Shown here in pieces: positions 20,030 to 30,037 of a DNA stretch of 64,000 nucleotides (positions within the stretch are counted from its first letter, which is position 1; each line of letters begins with the position of its first letter). Made by a program: the position numbers and the translations under genes. The notes beneath the pieces are model-generated. The model searched no databases and was not told the DNA's origin. It saw only the letters and a list, made by a program, of their open reading frames with translations. The DNA comes from Charina bottae (lineage: Eukaryota; Chordata; Lepidosauria; Squamata; Charinaidae), in assembly GCA_023362775.1 (NCBI GenBank), contig JALMGJ010000029.1, positions 400,001 through 464,000 on the forward strand, in the 5' to 3' direction.

Positions 20030-20785
20030 AAAATAGCAGCAGAAAACTGAAGATTTAAAATGGCAGATTCAACGTGTAGGAGAATATTAACATCTTCAAA
20101 TTCAGCACAAAAATAATAACAGGGAGACAAACGTTTACTTTCAATCCTCCTCAATATTTGGATGGAAACAAGCCAAAACTTTAAAAGGTTTTTCTTTTTT
20201 AATTAATCCCAGAAATAATGATACATACCAAGAGAGCTTGCTTCTCCTTGCTGTAGAAAGCCTCTCTTAGGGTACATATATTTAAAAGAAAAATAAATTG
20301 GGTGATTTAGAAATGGGGTGGCCGGTCTTAGTGTCCTTTTAAGGCTACAGTGCGGCTTGGAAATGGTGACGTCCCAGCCTCCCGGCTGCTCTTACCAGTC
20401 TAGCGTGAACGCTGTTTGCGATCCTTAGGCTACAAGTCGCCGTTCCGGAGAACAAATGGGATGATTCCGAGTGTTTTCCTTCTCTGGTGGGGAAAGCCTG
20501 CCTGAGCCCGAAAAAACTGCCACATTGTCAGTTTTGTCCGTGGAGCCCACGGACAAAGCTGCTTACTCCGCCGTGTCCCCCGCCAGAAGCCCAGGCTGGT
20601 GCCTCTCATGTGCTCCAAAGATGATTAGTAAATTCTTTCCAAGGGATGCCCAGACAAACGGCCTTTGTGCATATTTCCATTTGGATCAATCCAGTTCAGG
20701 TCTAAGAACACTATTCAGATTATTAAAACTTTTAATTATTTCATTATATGCTGCAGCCCATAAAAATAAAGGGTGCATAACATCA
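20030..20785. other. Intergenic sequence, nothing recognised
   Basis: No repeat family or coding region supported. The 115-codon frame at 20471-20818 crosses into the next L1 insertion and has no domain. Confidence 0.45.
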
Positions 20786-20805
20786 AGAGGACAAATAAAC
20801 AATAT

Positions 20806-21044
20806 AGAAAATAGATAGCCTCCAATCTATCTTTGGTCTTTAAATACAATAATTTGCTTTAAATGTTAGTCTTTCATACAATATACAGGAACTTTTAGAG
20901 GCTATCTATTTTCTATATTTCCTTCGCTTATTATTTTCTTGACTTCACTTTTTCTTGACTTTTTTCTTACTTTGAATTTCTATCTTTATTTTCTGCTTTA
21001 ACTTTTAATATGTATTTTAAAACTCAATAAAATATATTAAAAAA
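20806..21044 (+). mobile_element. Short L1-type insertion with inverted 5' part
   Basis: The right end is an L1-like 3' terminus (AAAACTCAATAAAATATATT then A's). The first ~85 bp is inverted relative to the rest: AGAAAATAGATAGCCTCC at 20806 reappears as its reverse complement at about 20898. A perfect 20-bp TSD agaggacaaataaacaatat flanks the insertion (20786-20805, 21045-21064). The structure fits twin-priming during target-primed reverse transcription. Confidence 0.85.
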
Positions 21045-21106
21045 AGAGGACAAATAAACAATATGCAGAGAGAGAATTATCAATAATAGATCCATTCACA
21101 TTCATT

Positions 21107-21190
21107 ATCATTTTATTTATTTATTTATATTTCAAATTTCGTCACTGCCCATCTCACTCAAAGAGTGACTCTTGGCGGTTACAATAAAAC
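21107..21190 (-). mobile_element. L2/CR1-type LINE 3' tail
   Basis: Minus strand reads GTAACCGCCAAGAGTCAC...GAGATGGGCAGTGACG...AAATAAATAAAT, equivalent to the terminal block of the LINE at 10091-13105. Confidence 0.65.
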
Positions 21191-21641
21191 TAAAACAAAT
21201 AAAGATTAAAATACAATAAAAACAACATTCTTAAATAAAAGCATAAATATAAAATCCAATATAGAGATGTTAAAAAGTTTGTAAGTTAAATTCATTCAAT
21301 TCATGGGAATTATGTCTACTAATTGCTCATAAGCACTTTGGGAAACAAAGGAATCTTAATGAGAAACTGGTATGCTAAAAAGTTGGGGTCAGAGATATCC
21401 TTGGGAAGGTATATCCCACTCGAACCCTGGGATGCCCCCATGGAAAAGGTCCTATCTCTACTCCACAAAGGTCCTGTCACCACTCCATATACGTTCCTTA
21501 CTGATGGACAACCAGGTGATCATCCCATCAAATCTCAGATCATGAACAGGATGATCTGTATAGTCGAAGGCTTTCACGGCCGTAATCCGATGGTTGTTGT
21601 GGGTTTTCCGGGCTGTGTGGCTGTGTTCTGGCAGATTTGGT

Positions 21642-21685
21642 TCCTAACGTTTCGCCAGTAGCTGTGGCTGGCATCTTCAGAGGAC
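21642..21685 (-). ncRNA. Hammerhead ribozyme-like motif (PLE lineage A, left arm)
   Basis: Read on the minus strand it has GTCCT, the core CTGAAGA, stem II GCCAG/CTGGC and GAAAC followed by GTT. It is the mirror copy of 21773-21818. Confidence 0.65.
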
Positions 21686-21772
21686 AGGAGGACAGCTAGA
21701 AGATTCTCTCTGTGCCCAAGTGGAGGGCGTGTGTTCCTGCTGGTAAACAGAGAATCTTCTAGCTGTGCTCCT

Positions 21773-21818
21773 GTCCTCTGAAGATGCCAGCCACAGCTAC
21801 TGGCGAAACGTTAGGAAC
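21773..21818 (+). ncRNA. Hammerhead ribozyme-like motif (PLE lineage A, right arm)
   Basis: Elements in order: stem I strand TCCT, conserved core CTGAAGA (fits CUGANGA), stem II GCCAG/CTGGC closing a 9-nt loop, GAAAC, then GTT as a possible cleavage triplet with ACGT as a minimal self-complementary stem III, then AGGA pairing with TCCT. Hammerheads are known in Penelope-like elements. Activity is inferred, not shown. Confidence 0.7.
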
Positions 21819-21878
21819 CAAATCTGCCAGAACACGGCCACACAGCCTGGAAAACCCACAACAACCAACAGGATGATC

Positions 21879-22707
21879 CTTTGTCTGAAGGGTACAAAGT
21901 TCAGAACTCTGTAGGTTAACAGCAACCCCTTGAACTCAGCCCAGAAACTTTCCCCAGGATTGTTGTGATACCCTGCATCACTATCAGGGAACAGCTTACT
22001 GTACATGGGCTTCAGATCTTGCTGGATGCTACCACTATCATGATTTCTTCTCTGCTGGGAAGAATTTGAACATCTTTTTGGCACCGTTCAGAGGTCTGTC
22101 CCTTTTTTAGGATCAAGGATTGCAGAGAATAAGCGTGGCAAGCGCACTCACCCTTCTCTTGAAAGCTGCATGTTGAACTTGCCTTTAGTCCTCACTGTAG
22201 TCTGGGGCAAAGAGGGCAAAGGATGAAATGGGTGTTGTGGTGTCCCTGTGACTTCTGAACTTCTGTCCAATACTCTGTCCGCATCTTGCATTTGTGTCTT
22301 GCATTGTGGAATCATGATACACATTTCATCTTTTTTTCATCATCATGGTTGGTAGCAGAGGCCTGGGATCACAGGGCGCATGAACATTTGAGAAGAGAGA
22401 GCCCTAAAAATATCCCAAAGGTGCCAAGTGATGCTTCTCGCAGCCTCACAGTAATGATGTGCAAACTGCTTTCTAAACGTCAATGTTTTCTTCATTTACT
22501 TTACACCTCACAAATCTGTTCGGATTTAACAAATCTTAAAAGATCTGAGCTATGACACAGCACTGGGAAGCCGCAAAGATGTTACGCGAAATTGCTAAGC
22601 AGAATAACTGATACTCCAATCAGACTAAATGGCACATTTTGTAGAGCGAAGCCCTCAGAACACCTTACAAGAATATAGCTATGGAGTGGTGTGTTTCAGC
22701 AAGAGGT
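21879..22707. other. Intergenic sequence, nothing recognised
   Basis: No element or coding region was supported on either strand. Confidence 0.5.
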
Positions 22708-22719
22708 AATCCAGGTAGA

Positions 22720-23055
22720 GTGGGGGCGTGGGGGCTCAGCGGGTAAGACACCAGGCTTGTCGACCGGAAGATCACAAATTCGGAGGTTCGAATCCCTAGC
22801 CCCGTGTAACGGAGTGAGCTCCCATTCTCGCCCCAGCTCTTGCCAACCTAGCAGTTCGAAAGCATGCAAATGCAAGTAGATGAATAGGTACCACTTCGGT
22901 GGGAAGGTAACAGCGTTCCGCGCATGTCATGCCGGCCACATGACCGCGGAAGCGTCTTCGGACAACGCTGGCTCTTCGGCTAACAAACGGAGATGAGCAC
23001 CAGCCCCTAGAGTCGGACACGACTGCACAAATGTGCGGGGGGAACCTTTACCTTC
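22720..23055 (+). mobile_element. Full-length Sauria-type tRNA SINE
   Basis: Complete tRNA head with a B box GGTTCGAATCC, central domain, GTCGGACACGACTGC and CCTTTACCTT tail. Perfect 12-bp TSD aatccaggtaga at 22708-22719 and 23056-23067. Confidence 0.95.
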
Positions 23056-23239
23056 AATCCAGGTAGAACCATTGTTGTGGTATTTTTAATATATCAAAAA
23101 CCAATATCTGAGTAGGGTTAGGGTTACACCCAGGGAGTAAAAGATAAAATAAAGTCGTCTTCAAGTTGAGCCAAGTTCTTGATCATGTTATGGGCACGTG
23201 AAGACCGTGGCAACAATATGGAGTTGGCTTGCTATTTGA

Positions 23240-23645
23240 ATGGGGACCGGCAACTCCATCACTAAGCGATGCTGTTGTAAAGTGAAACTTCATATGACTG
23301 CGCTGACTTACGATGTCAGTTCTGGCTGCAGTCATGAAGCGAATCACCCGCGGTCATTAAGCATGACATCATGTGACTACGACTTGCAACTTCCTGCTGG
23401 CTTCCCCATTAACTTTGCTTGCCAGAAGCTGGCTGTGAAGGTCACAAATGGTGATCACGTGACCACAGGATGCTGCAACCATTGTAAACGTACGGCGGTT
23501 GCCAAGCACCTGAATTGCAATCACGTGACTGCAGGGATGCTGTGATGGCCGCAACTTCGAGGACCGGTCGTAAGTCTCCTTTTTCAGTCCCATTGTAACT
23601 TCAAACGGTTGCTGAACAAGTGGTCAGTAAGTGAGGACTACCTGT
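23240..23645. mobile_element. TA-flanked MITE (mariner/Tigger-like), one end diverged
   Basis: The right end AGTAAGTGAGGACTACCTG-TA is intact. The left terminus is not recognisable. The interior (GTGATCACGTGACC, GCAATCACGTGACTG) matches the family at 4985 and 48604. Confidence 0.65.
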
Positions 23646-23909
23646 ATAGTGAGGGGCCGTAGAGTGTACAGAAGAATTACTGTATAGACAATTCCAGGTT
23701 GAATCCTCCCATCTTCAGGTCCAGCTACAAAAATGCCTGCCTGGAAATCTGGGTAGTTACTGTCAGTGATGGTCAGCCCTACTGAGGCAAATGGGCCATC
23801 AATCTGACTCTGTATAGGCAGCTGCATTGATTCAGAAACGATAAGGCACTGCTACTATTCATGAAGACAATATTTCATTTCAAGAATTCAAAGGAGGAAG
23901 CCTCTAAGG

Positions 23910-24025
23910 CAGTGTCTTCCAACCTCAGCAACTTGAAGTACTATGGACTTTAACTCCCAGAATTCCCCAGGCAACATGGAGTTGAATTCCACACATCTTC
24001 AAGTTGCCAAGGTTGAGAAACACAG
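23910..24025. mobile_element. Palindromic foldback hAT-like MITE, diverged
   Basis: Left end CAGTGTCTTCCAACC, right end GGTTGAGAAACACAG, with a shortened centre. Flanks ctctaagg and gtctaaag share the TCTAA core. Confidence 0.7.
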
Positions 24026-24219
24026 GTCTAAAGCAACCATATCTGGGTGGCAATAAATCTAGCTAACTACTAGGTGGTAAAGGAGTACATAGGTAACACT
24101 TTAACTCTTCGGTGCCATCTTGTGGTCATCCATATCTTTGAAAGCCAGATATGGTCATCTTAGATGCAAGGCCTGAAGATAGTTATGTGACCCTCTTGCC
24201 CGTGAACCATGAATGGAAT

Positions 24220-24290
24220 GCCATGCTGGCTGGGGAATTCTGGGAGTTGAAGTCCACACATCTTCAAGTTGCCAAGGTTGAGAAACACGG
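24220..24290. mobile_element. Half of a foldback hAT-like MITE
   Basis: Only the right arm is left (GCTGGCTGGGGAATTCTGGG ... GGTTGAGAAACACGG). Confidence 0.7.
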
Positions 24291-25782
24291 GTCTAGTCTA
24301 GTGCATCCCTTCAGCCTCTCGCCATATCCTATGTGCAAAGCTCTGTGGATGCCTGCAAATGATTTGTGCAAAAGTAACTGATTAGGAATCATTTACTGGC
24401 TTCCCCCTCCCACCATTCTGCATCTTTCTCTAGTCACCTGCATTATTTAAACAAACCTGCTCTTTTGAACATTTCCATTGTTATCAGATTTGCACTGTTC
24501 TAACACCCCTTATCCACAATCTGCTTCTTTTCAAGGAGTTAGGCCACAACTCCCATTATTCCTAGATAGGAATCATTGTCCAAAGCATCTTTTTGGGGGA
24601 GGTTGCTTTCCAAAAAATGCAAGGACAATTTCAACTTGATTCTTCTTTGCATTGCAAAGTATAAATTTTACCTTAATTACTTTGTTATCCATGCTTGGTA
24701 ATGCATGGTGTCCTCATTGTAGAAATTTTATTTATTTATTTTGTTTATTTATTATTAAATTTATACACAGCCCATCTCATTATGAAAGTAACTTTTGGGT
24801 TATCTGTCATAACAACAGGATCTGCAGTGTGTGTGTGTGTACGTGCATGTATCAAATTTTGCATGATGGTTGACATAGCCTTGTACCTGCCATCTTGCAA
24901 ATTTTGATCCCTGCCCAGCAGAGGCCCCTGTTTGAATATCAGAAGCCTGTAAGCAGTCTGGATCCCTCCCTCCCTCCCTCCCTCCCAGACTTTGAACAAA
25001 GTCATTTTCACAGAAAGAAGTACTTGTTTTCATTATTCAGGAACATAAACATTTCGTATGATAGTTTCATTATGTGGTCTATTAACTTTCTCACTCTTGA
25101 AATTTAGTGATGGGAAGAACCAAACCAAACCTTCCATTAGCAAAGTCCATCAGAATCCCTGCTAAAATCAGGGTGTTTTTTTCTTCCCTTCCCCATTTCA
25201 AAAGTAGACGGTTTGGTGTACATCGGTTCGGTGGCATGCTCCTCCTACCTTCCCAGCTCCATTTCATGGTCTGTCTCAAAGGAAAGGAGTTTGAGCATCT
25301 TGGTTAATGGGAAAAGAAGGAGCCGGCTTGATGGGCTAAAACCGTTCTCAAGCTTTAGCAAAAGGGTGTACCGTTCTGGTCCCTGCACCTTAAAACGGGT
25401 ATAGAGAGCAAGAAAAGATTCAAAGAAGGGCAGCCCAAATTAGTAAGGGTGTGAAACCACTTATTTGCAAACAAAGACTAGAGCAATTGATGTATTTATT
25501 TAGAAGATTTATATAGCTGCCCATTTTACGGATCATAACCTTGGGTGCCTTACAACCAGGAAAAGCGTACAATTGGGACTCATTTAGATTGCCAAGCCAA
25601 TTACAAGAAGGTCCTCTGCGAAGAAACACTCAAAGGAAAGCGAGCCATCCATGCCACTTGGCCACCGTTGCCCTGCTGAATTTCAGAAGCTGACTGGCAG
25701 TTTTTCATCCAAGCCTTGGGCAAAGGGAGAGATAAGCCCTAAACTTTGTCTATAGATGGCAGGAACAGGACCTGGAGCCTCC
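24291..25782. other. Mostly unannotated sequence with a LINE tail
   Basis: A minus-strand L2/CR1-type tail lies at about 24722-24815 (ATGAGATGGGCTGTG...AAATAAATAAAT on the minus strand) and a diverged one at 25490-25560. A short GT run occurs at 24825-24842 and a CCCT run at 24963-24986. No gene is visible. Confidence 0.5.
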
Positions 25783-27475
25783 ATGGAATTAATTAATTAA
25801 TTAATTAAATAAATTTTTATCCCGCCTTTATTATTTTTTATAAATAACTCAAGGCGGCAAACATACCTTATACTCCTTCCTCCTATTTTCCCCACAACAA
25901 CAACCCTGTGAGGTGAGTTGGGCTGAGAGACAGGGACTGGCCCAAGGTCACCCAGCCGGCTTTCATGCCTAAGGCGGGACTAGAACTCTCAGGCTCCTGG
26001 TTTGCCATTGGCTCCTTCCTAGGGCTGAGAGGGAGGGACTGGCCCAAGGTCACCCAGCCGGCTTCCATGCCTAAGGTGGGACTAGAACTCTCAGTCTCCT
26101 GGTTTGCCATTGGCTCCTTCCTAGGGCTGAGAGACAGGGACTGGCCCAAGGTCACCCAGCTGGGTTTCATGCCTAAGGCGGGACTAGAACTCTCAGGCTC
26201 CTGGTTTGCTATTGGCTCCTTCCTAGGGCTGAGAGACAGGGACTGGCCCAAGGTCACCCAGCCGGCTTTCATGCCTGAGGCGGGACTAGAACTCTCTGTC
26301 TCCTGGTTTGCCATTGGCTCCTTCCTAGGGCTGAGAGACAGGGACTGGCCCAAGGTCACCCAGCCGGCTTTCATGCCTGAGGCGGGACTAGAACTCTCAG
26401 TCTCCTGGTTTGCCATTGGCTCCTTCCTAGGGCTGAGAGACAGGGACTGGCCCAAGGTCACCCAGCTGGCTTTCATGCCTAAGGCGGGACTAGAACTCTC
26501 AGGCTCCTGGTTTGCTATTGGCTCCTTCCTAGGGCTGAGAGACAGGGACTGGCCCAAGGTCACCTAGCCGGCTTTCATGCCTGAGGCGGGACTAGAACTC
26601 TCAGTCTCCTGGTTTGCCATTGGCTCCTTCCTAGGGCTGAGAGACAGGGACTGGCCCAAGGTCACCCAGCCGGCTTTCATGCCTGAGGCGGGACTAGAAC
26701 TCTCAGTCTCCTGGTTTGCCATTGGCTCCTTCCTAGGGCTGAGAGACAGGGACTGGCCCAAGGTCACCTAGCCGGCTTTCATGCCTGAGGCGGGCCTAGA
26801 ACTCTCAGTCTCCTGGTTTGCCATTGGCTCCTTCCTAGGGCTGAGAGACAGGGACTGGCCCAAGGTCTCCCAGCCGGCTTTCATGCCTGAGGCAGGACTA
26901 GAACTCTCAGTCTCCTGGTTTGCCATTGGCTCCTTCCTAGGGCTGAGAGACAGGGACTGGCCCAAGGTCACCCAGCTGGCTTTCATGCCTAAGGCGGGAC
27001 TAGAACTCTCAGGCTCCTGGTTTGCTATTGGCTCCTTCCTAGGGCTGAGAGACAGGGACTGGCCCAAGGTCACCCAGCCGGCTTTCATGCCTGAGGCGGG
27101 ACTAGAACTCTCAGTCTCCTGGTTTGCCATTGGCTCCTTCCTAGGGCTGAGAGACAGGGACTGGCCCAAGGTCACCCAGCTGGCTTTCATGCCTGAGGCG
27201 GGACTAGAACTCTCAGTCTCCTGGTTTGCCATTGGCTCCTTCCTAGGGCTGAGAGACAGGGACTGGCCCAAGGTCACCCAGCCGGCTTTCATGCCTGAGG
27301 CGGGACTAGAACTCTCAGTCTCCTGGTTTGCCATTGGCTCCTTCCTAGGGCTGAGAGACAGGGACTGGCCCAAGGTCTCCCAGCCGGCTTTCATGCCTAA
27401 GGCGGGTCTACAACTCTCAGTCTCCTGTATTCTAGCCTGGAGCCTTAACCACTAGACCAAACTGGCTGTAGGGAA
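25783..27475 (-). mobile_element. CORE-type SINE carrying an expanded 102-bp minisatellite
   Basis: On the minus strand the right flank is the SINE head (GCCAGTTTGGTCTAGTGG at about 27450-27470, with GGTTAAGGCTCC). The left flank is its 3' part (CTCAGCCCAACTCACCTC ... CCTTGAGTTATTTATAAA ... AAAGGCGGGATAAAAAT). Between them the SINE body repeats about 15 times. The parental sequence resembles 63455-63835. So the array is an expansion inside one SINE insertion. Confidence 0.88.
25935..27430 (-). repeat. 102-bp minisatellite, about 15 units, array 1
   Basis: The site TAGAACTCTC (or its variant at the last unit) recurs at 25981, 26083, 26185 and so on to 27409, fifteen times at exactly 102 bp with no indels. 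Because 102 is divisible by three, frames stay open on both strands with a 34-residue period (SLSLSPRKEPMANQ on minus). Variants cluster: GGCTCCTGG-type units (positions 1, 3, 6, 11), CACCTAG at two units and TCTCCCAG at two units. It is not a protein gene. Confidence 0.95.
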
Positions 27476-27479
27476 TGGC

Positions 27480-28180
27480 TCTAGAATGAGGAAGGACACA
27501 GCCCAAGAGGAATGGAGGGCATGCAAGTTCCAAATTTCAGAGGAAAAAGTAGCTTTGCTGTGGTTCCGAATGAACAGCAGTGTAGCTAGGAAAGGAGACC
27601 CACCCAGCTCTCCCACAGCTACTGTCTTATGATCAGAGAGAGCCCAGGCTGAGTCAGAACAGGCCCAACACCTTGGAGCAGCAACCCTCCATGGAAGAGT
27701 GGATGCAGGTCAGGAGGAAAGGGGGCCCGGGGACCCTTTGCTGACTGAGACCAAGATGGAGAGAGAGGCTTGGCTCCAGTTGTGTGCATAGAACCTGACT
27801 GGCAGGAGCACCCATGGCGGGGTCATAATTTGCAAGAAGGTGGGTGCGGAGTTGCCACTGAAGCCCTACCCCTTGGCATGGCTTTGACTGTCATGCCGCA
27901 CCCGCCATCTTGCAGATGGTGACCCCACCCCCAGATGCCCCTGCTGATTGGGCGCCTTCATCAGGCCCGAAGCAAAGCAGGTGGTTGTCTCACTTTGCCA
28001 AATGGCTCCACTGGAAATCTACGGAATATGGTCTGCAAGAAAAAAGCCACGGAGGCCAGAGAAGGGTCCTTTAAGATGACAGTGAAAGTTGCTTGCAGTT
28101 GAAGACAGGCATGGGAGATGGAAGAAAGCAAGTGGAGAATAACAATACAGGGTTTAGAGGAAATTAGCATAATGTTTAAG
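27480..28180. other. Intergenic sequence, nothing firm
   Basis: A diverged palindromic repeat around 27810-27925 (CCCATGGCGGGGTCATAATT ... GCCATCTTGCAGATGGTG) may belong to a MITE family. Otherwise empty. Confidence 0.4.
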
Positions 28181-28188
28181 ATGTTAGA

Positions 28189-28531
28189 AAAGGGGCGTGG
28201 TGGCTCAGCGGGTAAGACGCCAGGCTTGTCGATTGGAAGATCGCAAGTTCGGAGGTTTGAATCCCTAGTCCCGCGTGACGGAGTGAGCTCCCGCACTCGC
28301 CCCAGCTCTTGCCAACCTAGCAATTCGAAAGCATGCAAATGCAAGTAGATGAATAGGTACCACTTCGGTGGGATGGTAACAGCGTTCCGCATGTGTCATG
28401 CGGCCACATGACCGCGGAAGCATCTTCGGACAGCGCTGGCTCTTCGGCTAACAAACGGAGATGAGCACCGGCCCCTAGAGTCGGAGACGACTGCACAAAT
28501 GTGCGGGGGGAACCTTTACCTTTACCTTAAC
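28189..28531 (+). mobile_element. Full-length Sauria-type tRNA SINE
   Basis: Complete copy from GGGGCGTGGTGGCTCAGCGG to CCTTTACCTTTACCTT. The TSD atgttaga lies at 28181-28188 and 28532-28539. Confidence 0.93.
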
Positions 28532-28619
28532 ATGTTAGACTGAAATATACCTGTATATTTCAAACCCACCAACACACTGAGACAGAGGCTTGTACACCCC
28601 AAAGATCAAACTCCAAAAC

Positions 28620-29035
28620 ACAAGAAAAGCAATGTAGTTTATGCAATCCAGTGCAGTGAGGAGTGCTCTGAACTCTACATTGGAGAAACCAAACAACTTT
28701 TGTGCAGGAGGATGGCCCAACACAGGAGAAGTAACACCACAGGACCAGAGTCAGCAGTTTATCTTCATCTAAAGGAAAAAGGACACTCATTTGAGGACAT
28801 TAATGTTCACATTTTAGACAGAGAAGATAGGTGGTTTGAGAGAGGGGTCAAGGAATCCATTTATGCCAACTTGGAAAATCCTTCCTTGAATAGAGGTGGG
28901 GGCCTCAGGCACAATCTTTCTCCCATCTTCCTCCCTGCTTTGTCTTCTGTGCCTAGGAAGATTAAGACCATTTCACAAGCTCAACAGCAGCATGGTGATC
29001 TTATCGATCCTCCTTTAGACGATAAAAGGACTTAA
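28620..29035 (+). pseudogene. PLE GIY-YIG endonuclease fragment (lineage B)
   Basis: The frame reads NVVYAIQCSEECSELYIGET upstream of the Met at 28700, then RRMAQHRRSN, SAVYLHLKEKGHSFEDINVHIL, DREDRWFERGVKESIYANLE and NPSLNRGGGLRHNLSPIF. VYAIQC...LYIGET is the GIY-YIG signature, the downstream Arg and the ERGVKESIYA Glu helix fit the catalytic layout, and the NPSLNRGGGLRH block is typical of vertebrate PLEs. The frame is open to the natural stop. The reverse transcriptase part is absent. Confidence 0.85.
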
Positions 29036-29125
29036 AATAACATCTCAATATAACCATGACCTAGCCCCAGGTGTAAGGTCACACAGCTACCTAGAAACAT
29101 ATTTAGGATTCCCTTACCAACTTTG

Positions 29126-29174
29126 CTCAGACTGAAGAAGCTCCTTGGATAAGGAGCGAAACGTTTCCACTGAG
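29126..29174 (+). ncRNA. Hammerhead ribozyme-like motif (PLE lineage B)
   Basis: CTCAG, core CTGAAGA (29132-29138), stem II GCTCCTT/AAGGAGC with a GGAT loop, GAAAC (29158-29162), GTT, then CTGAG pairing with CTCAG. It has all the conserved core positions of a hammerhead with a minimal ACGT stem III. Confidence 0.7.
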
Positions 29175-29530
29175 AAAATAGAAATCCAGTTGACATGATT
29201 CAAGCTACAGATAAGTACAAAAGAGTTCTTACATTTAATGGTCCAGTTACATCCATGTTGTTGAGAAATGATTCTCCTTCCCTAAACCCCTGGCCCTATG
29301 TTGCTGCCAGGGTTGCGTGGAGAAAAGGGGCTTGAGGCCTAGGCATGGCCTCTCGATCGAAGGAGCTCAGGTACATGCATCCTACTCCTTCGGTGAAGAA
29401 ATCAGAGAGAGCTGACTACGAAGGGAGAAGGAGGAAGTGGGAGTGGAAACAAAACAACTTCCTCAAAGACACGGAGAATTGCATCCTGGGATGAACTCAT
29501 CTACATGCAAATGAGGCATGTTGATTTGTT

Positions 29531-29728
29531 GAATTTCCAACACAAAGGAGGGAGGGGGTAGAGAAAGCATCTCAGAAGGGACCCTCCCTAGTTTTCCGGA
29601 AAGTAAAAGTAAGGGAGGGGAGAGGTACTTTCAGACTTGCAAGTTTCTGTTACTGTAACCTTGCAATGAAGATAGTGTTAGTCCTCATGGTTGGTGCTTC
29701 TTGTCTGGAGTACCTCGAAGGGCTGACA
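29531..29728 (+). mobile_element. LTR fragment
   Basis: Shares GCATCTCAGAAGGGACCC, TACTTTCAGACTTGCAAG, an AATGAAGATAGTGTTA block and the end CTCGAAGGGCTGACA with the LTRs at 13356 and 16805. The 5' boundary is not certain. Confidence 0.6.
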
Positions 29729-29859
29729 GTTACTATGGCTGTTACAATAAAAGTAGCCCTGACGAACGTGGCATTGGTTTCTTAGTCTGGTCTCCCTTAT
29801 GGGGCCTCTCCCAGCCAAACTACCTCCCAAGATGGTTATGGGGAAGGAATGAAGGGAGA

Positions 29860-30024
29860 ATATGTCTATGAAGGTTCTCAGTCATCCACGTGGAATTGTC
29901 TGTAGCTTGAATCATGTCAACTGGATTTCTATTTTCTTAGTGGAAACGTTTCACTCCTTGGATAAGGAGCGAAACGTTTCCACTAAGAAAATAGAAATCC
30001 AGTTGACATGATTCAAGCTACAGA
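29860..30024 (-). mobile_element. Palindromic Penelope-like insertion, lineage B
   Basis: The left side carries the full inverted 3' end (TATGTCTATGAAGGTTCTC ...). The right arm stops at TTCAAGCTACAG. The two arms meet in the stem-II hairpin (ACTCCTTGGATAAGGAGC), so GAAAC occurs on both sides but CTGAAGA is lost. A perfect 13-bp TSD gaatgaagggaga lies at 29847-29859 and 30025-30037. Confidence 0.92.
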
Positions 30025-30037
30025 GAATGAAGGGAGA

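Larger units (their letters stand above)
21557..21866 (-). mobile_element. Palindromic Penelope-like insertion, lineage A
   Basis: A 310-bp foldback. The left arm is the reverse complement of the PLE 3' end (TGTATAGTCGAAGGC ... CTTCAGAGGACAGG). The right arm repeats it in the opposite direction but stops at ACCCACAACAACCA. A perfect 12-bp TSD aacaggatgatc lies at 21545-21556 and 21867-21878. Both arms contain a hammerhead-like core. The complete 3' end lies on the left, so retrotransposition was in minus orientation. No coding sequence remains. Confidence 0.92.
28550..29212 (+). mobile_element. Penelope-like element lineage B, 3' fragment
   Basis: Contains the end of a GIY-YIG endonuclease followed by a 3'UTR and a terminal block with a hammerhead-like core, stopping at GATTCAAGCTACAG (29212). 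Other lineage-B copies continue some 40 bp further (GATGACTGAGAACCTTC), so this one stops at the same point as the truncated arms of the palindromes. It is 5'-truncated. Confidence 0.85.

Noticed and set aside
25883..27455. Open frames of 200+ codons encoding 34-residue repeats
   Set aside because: Open on both strands because the minisatellite period is a multiple of three. The flanks show the array is part of a SINE.
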